In this document: piece by piece, positions 61,923 through 64,000 of the stretch
How the letters are laid out: every line of letters begins with the position of its first letter
Position numbering within the stretch: the first letter of the stretch is position 1
Assembly: GCF_041734735.1 (NCBI RefSeq)
Contig: NC_134882.1
Location: 18,107,415-18,171,414 of the forward strand
Length of the DNA stretch: 64,000 nt
Direction of reading: 5' to 3'
From: Babylonia areolata
Taxonomy: Eukaryota; Mollusca; Gastropoda; Neogastropoda; Buccinidae
Notes under the pieces: model-generated
Databases searched by the model: none
What the model saw: the letters and a program-made list of their open reading frames with translations, nothing else
What the model was told of the DNA's origin: nothing
Made by a program: the position numbers and the translations under genes

Positions 61923-62133
61923 CCTCTCCTTTTTCTGTCCTCCGTCCGATCAACAACAAAAAAATGCGTAAAAAAAAAGCCTTTAGCTGTACCACACACC
62001 AAAACTTCCTTTATTCTTGTAGAGACCCCAAATCACCCGTTCTCGCTCGCCCCCTCGCCACTGGGCTCCACAACTAGAAACTAGAAACTGCCACGGCCAG
62101 AAATAAAACAGGTAGAACAGGTTTTCTCCAGAT

Positions 62134-62176
<43 letters not shown>

Positions 62177-62699
62177 CCTTCCCTACCACCCCCCCCCCCC
62201 TCTCTATTCCTCCCCATCCCACCTCTTGTTGTCACCGTCAGCGAAGCAGTTGATTCAGTCGCTGGGGGGGGGGGGGGAAGGAGGGAAAGAGAAAACGTAG
62301 ACTCTTGTGCACTGGTTTCTCAGGAAAAGAAAGGAAAAGAAAAGAAAAAGAAAAGAAGAAACGAAAGAGTGTTGCGTGCTGTATATTCTATGGGTTTCAG
62401 TTCGCATCACCATGATGAAATTGCACTTGGATACAATCATGTCAAAAACTGGGCTTACGGTCAATTTTCGTTCATCCGTTCAATATATCATTTGTTTTTT
62501 TGTTTTGATTTATTTTTATTTTCGTTTGCACTTGCACACGTTTATGTACAGTGTATGGTTTTATACTGTACCATGTCAAACTGATGCAGTCAAGACCTAT
62601 CGTTTTCAAAGCGGGATTGAGTCAGTTTGACATGGTTAGTACAATAGTAGGTATATCTTCAACCAAACAAGGAGAATGATATTATTTTATACAAACTCC

Positions 62700-64000
62700 C
62701 CATTTCGGTCGCTTGCTCGTTGTGCTTCTTCCTTCTCCGTCGCCCCATTTATTATTGGCTTGTCAAGTCTGCGCGTGTTTTCGCTTCACTTCTTCTGGGC
62801 TGACATACATAATATATAGATATCTGTACCGGGCGGCGGTCGCATAGTTTTGGAATAGACGTATGAAATACGGGTCATGACACATCACAAGTTGTCGAGC
62901 AAAAGGAAAACAGACTGCACCGAGTATGCTCCTTTCTATCAGAGTGAACGGGTTTCTTCGTTCATTGATTCATTCATTCATTCCCTGATTCATTCATTCA
63001 TTCATTCATTCATTTGTATTCATTCATTCATATAATCTTCCGTTCATTCACGGATTAATTCATTCACTGATTCGCGTTCATTGATTCATTCATTCACCCA
63101 TTCCCTGATTCATTCATTCACTCATTCATTCATCCACTCATTTGTTTCTTCCTTCGCTCCAGTTGCTGTAGAGAACAGTTTTCCTTAAACAGTTTTACAG
63201 GTGTACATGTCGTTTCAGTATCTACCAAACCACGCACACCACAACATTTGGAGAGCTACCAATGTCATTTTCAGGTGCACATAGTTGCCTACAACAAACA
63301 TAATTTCCTTAATCAAATGTACGTGTAATAATCATTGTTTACTAGTTTGAACAGGGCGGGTAAATGGAGACACTAGAGACTACCTAATTAATTTGTTTTT
63401 AAATGATGTGATAGTGTCGGCGATAAATTTAATTTTATCAAGGAGGCTGCAAATTTTTCTATTATTCTTTAAAGATTGTTAACTGATACACAGATATATT
63501 TATGTCCAAAGTCTGTAATCCCATTTTCTGAGTTATTTTCAGCAGGCAAACGGGTCATGTTGACTCTACTAAAGTTAATTCATTAGAAGTTGCACTTAAG
63601 TGTTGCGCACGTGTGTGTATGCGGCTGTGTTTGTGTCTTTGCGAGCTGATATGTCAGAGTATTGGGCCTTCACGAACGTATGCTCTGTGTGTGTGTGTGT
63701 GTGTGTGTGTGTACGTGTGTGCGTGGATGTCTGTGCACCAGTGTGTTTGCGCACGCGATCGAGCATGTGTTACGACTTTTTCTTCTATGCTTTATAATGA
63801 TAAATGTCTTATTTCCACCATAAACTGCATTCTTCATCTTCTGTACTTCACGCTGGTTATCATCTGTTCATTGACCCGTTCATTCAATTCAGCATACACA
63901 CCTGCACTCACACAGGTAGGTCTGGAGAGAGAGAGAGTCGGTGACGGGTCGGACGCATGAAAGGAAGTGACAACAGGGGAAGAGGCGTTTTAGCTGTTGT
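62700..64000. other. flank with (ATTC)n repeats, no gene recognised
   Basis: ATTC/TTCA tetranucleotide repeats, much interrupted, at about 62960-63140, and a GT tract at 63685-63712. The remainder is unique with no supported exon. Confidence 0.6.

Overview
This window is nuclear DNA from an intron-rich animal. The likeliest source is a lophotrochozoan, probably a marine snail. That is inferred from tRNA-headed modular SINEs, a LINE with a C-terminal zinc finger, long CA/CT microsatellites and ordinary animal gene structure. No alignment was run, so the species is not fixed.

Layout. (1) 539-25569, minus strand: almost all of coronin-7 (CORO7/POD1). I followed 22 coding exons with compatible phases, about 899 codons, from the start codon to just before the acidic C-terminus. 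The last exon or exons lie left of base 1. (2) 25570-28338: a 2.8 kb intergenic stretch between two divergent genes, with an NRF-1-like site near the right-hand gene. (3) 28339-47283, plus strand: a complete DNAJA3/Tid1 mitochondrial J-protein gene. It has 12 shared exons, one of them a symmetric possible cassette, and two alternative terminal exons. (4) 47284-55973: 3' UTR, MITE and simple repeats, with no convincing coding exon. (5) 55974-56671, minus strand: the last coding exon of a gene I do not recognise. Its upstream exons are not identifiable in 56672-64000, which is mostly microsatellites plus SINE and LINE fragments.

CORO7 and DNAJA3 lie head to head here, as I recall they do on human 16p13.3, so the pair looks like old bilaterian microsynteny. 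CORO7 acts on Golgi and actin, DNAJA3 in mitochondrial protein folding. Nothing in the sequence links their functions beyond the shared upstream region.

The most unusual signals are at splice sites. A minisatellite of about 31 units (5175-6652) is built from the 3' splice site and first bases of CORO7 exon 19. The last part of exon 21 with its 5' splice site occurs three more times in the next intron. Four antisense SINEs end within about 0-19 bp of CORO7 5' splice sites. A dispersed repeat carries a ready-made exon of about 65 nt ending in a strong U1-type donor. Several TTAA-flanked, piggyBac-like MITEs are present, one nested inside a SINE.
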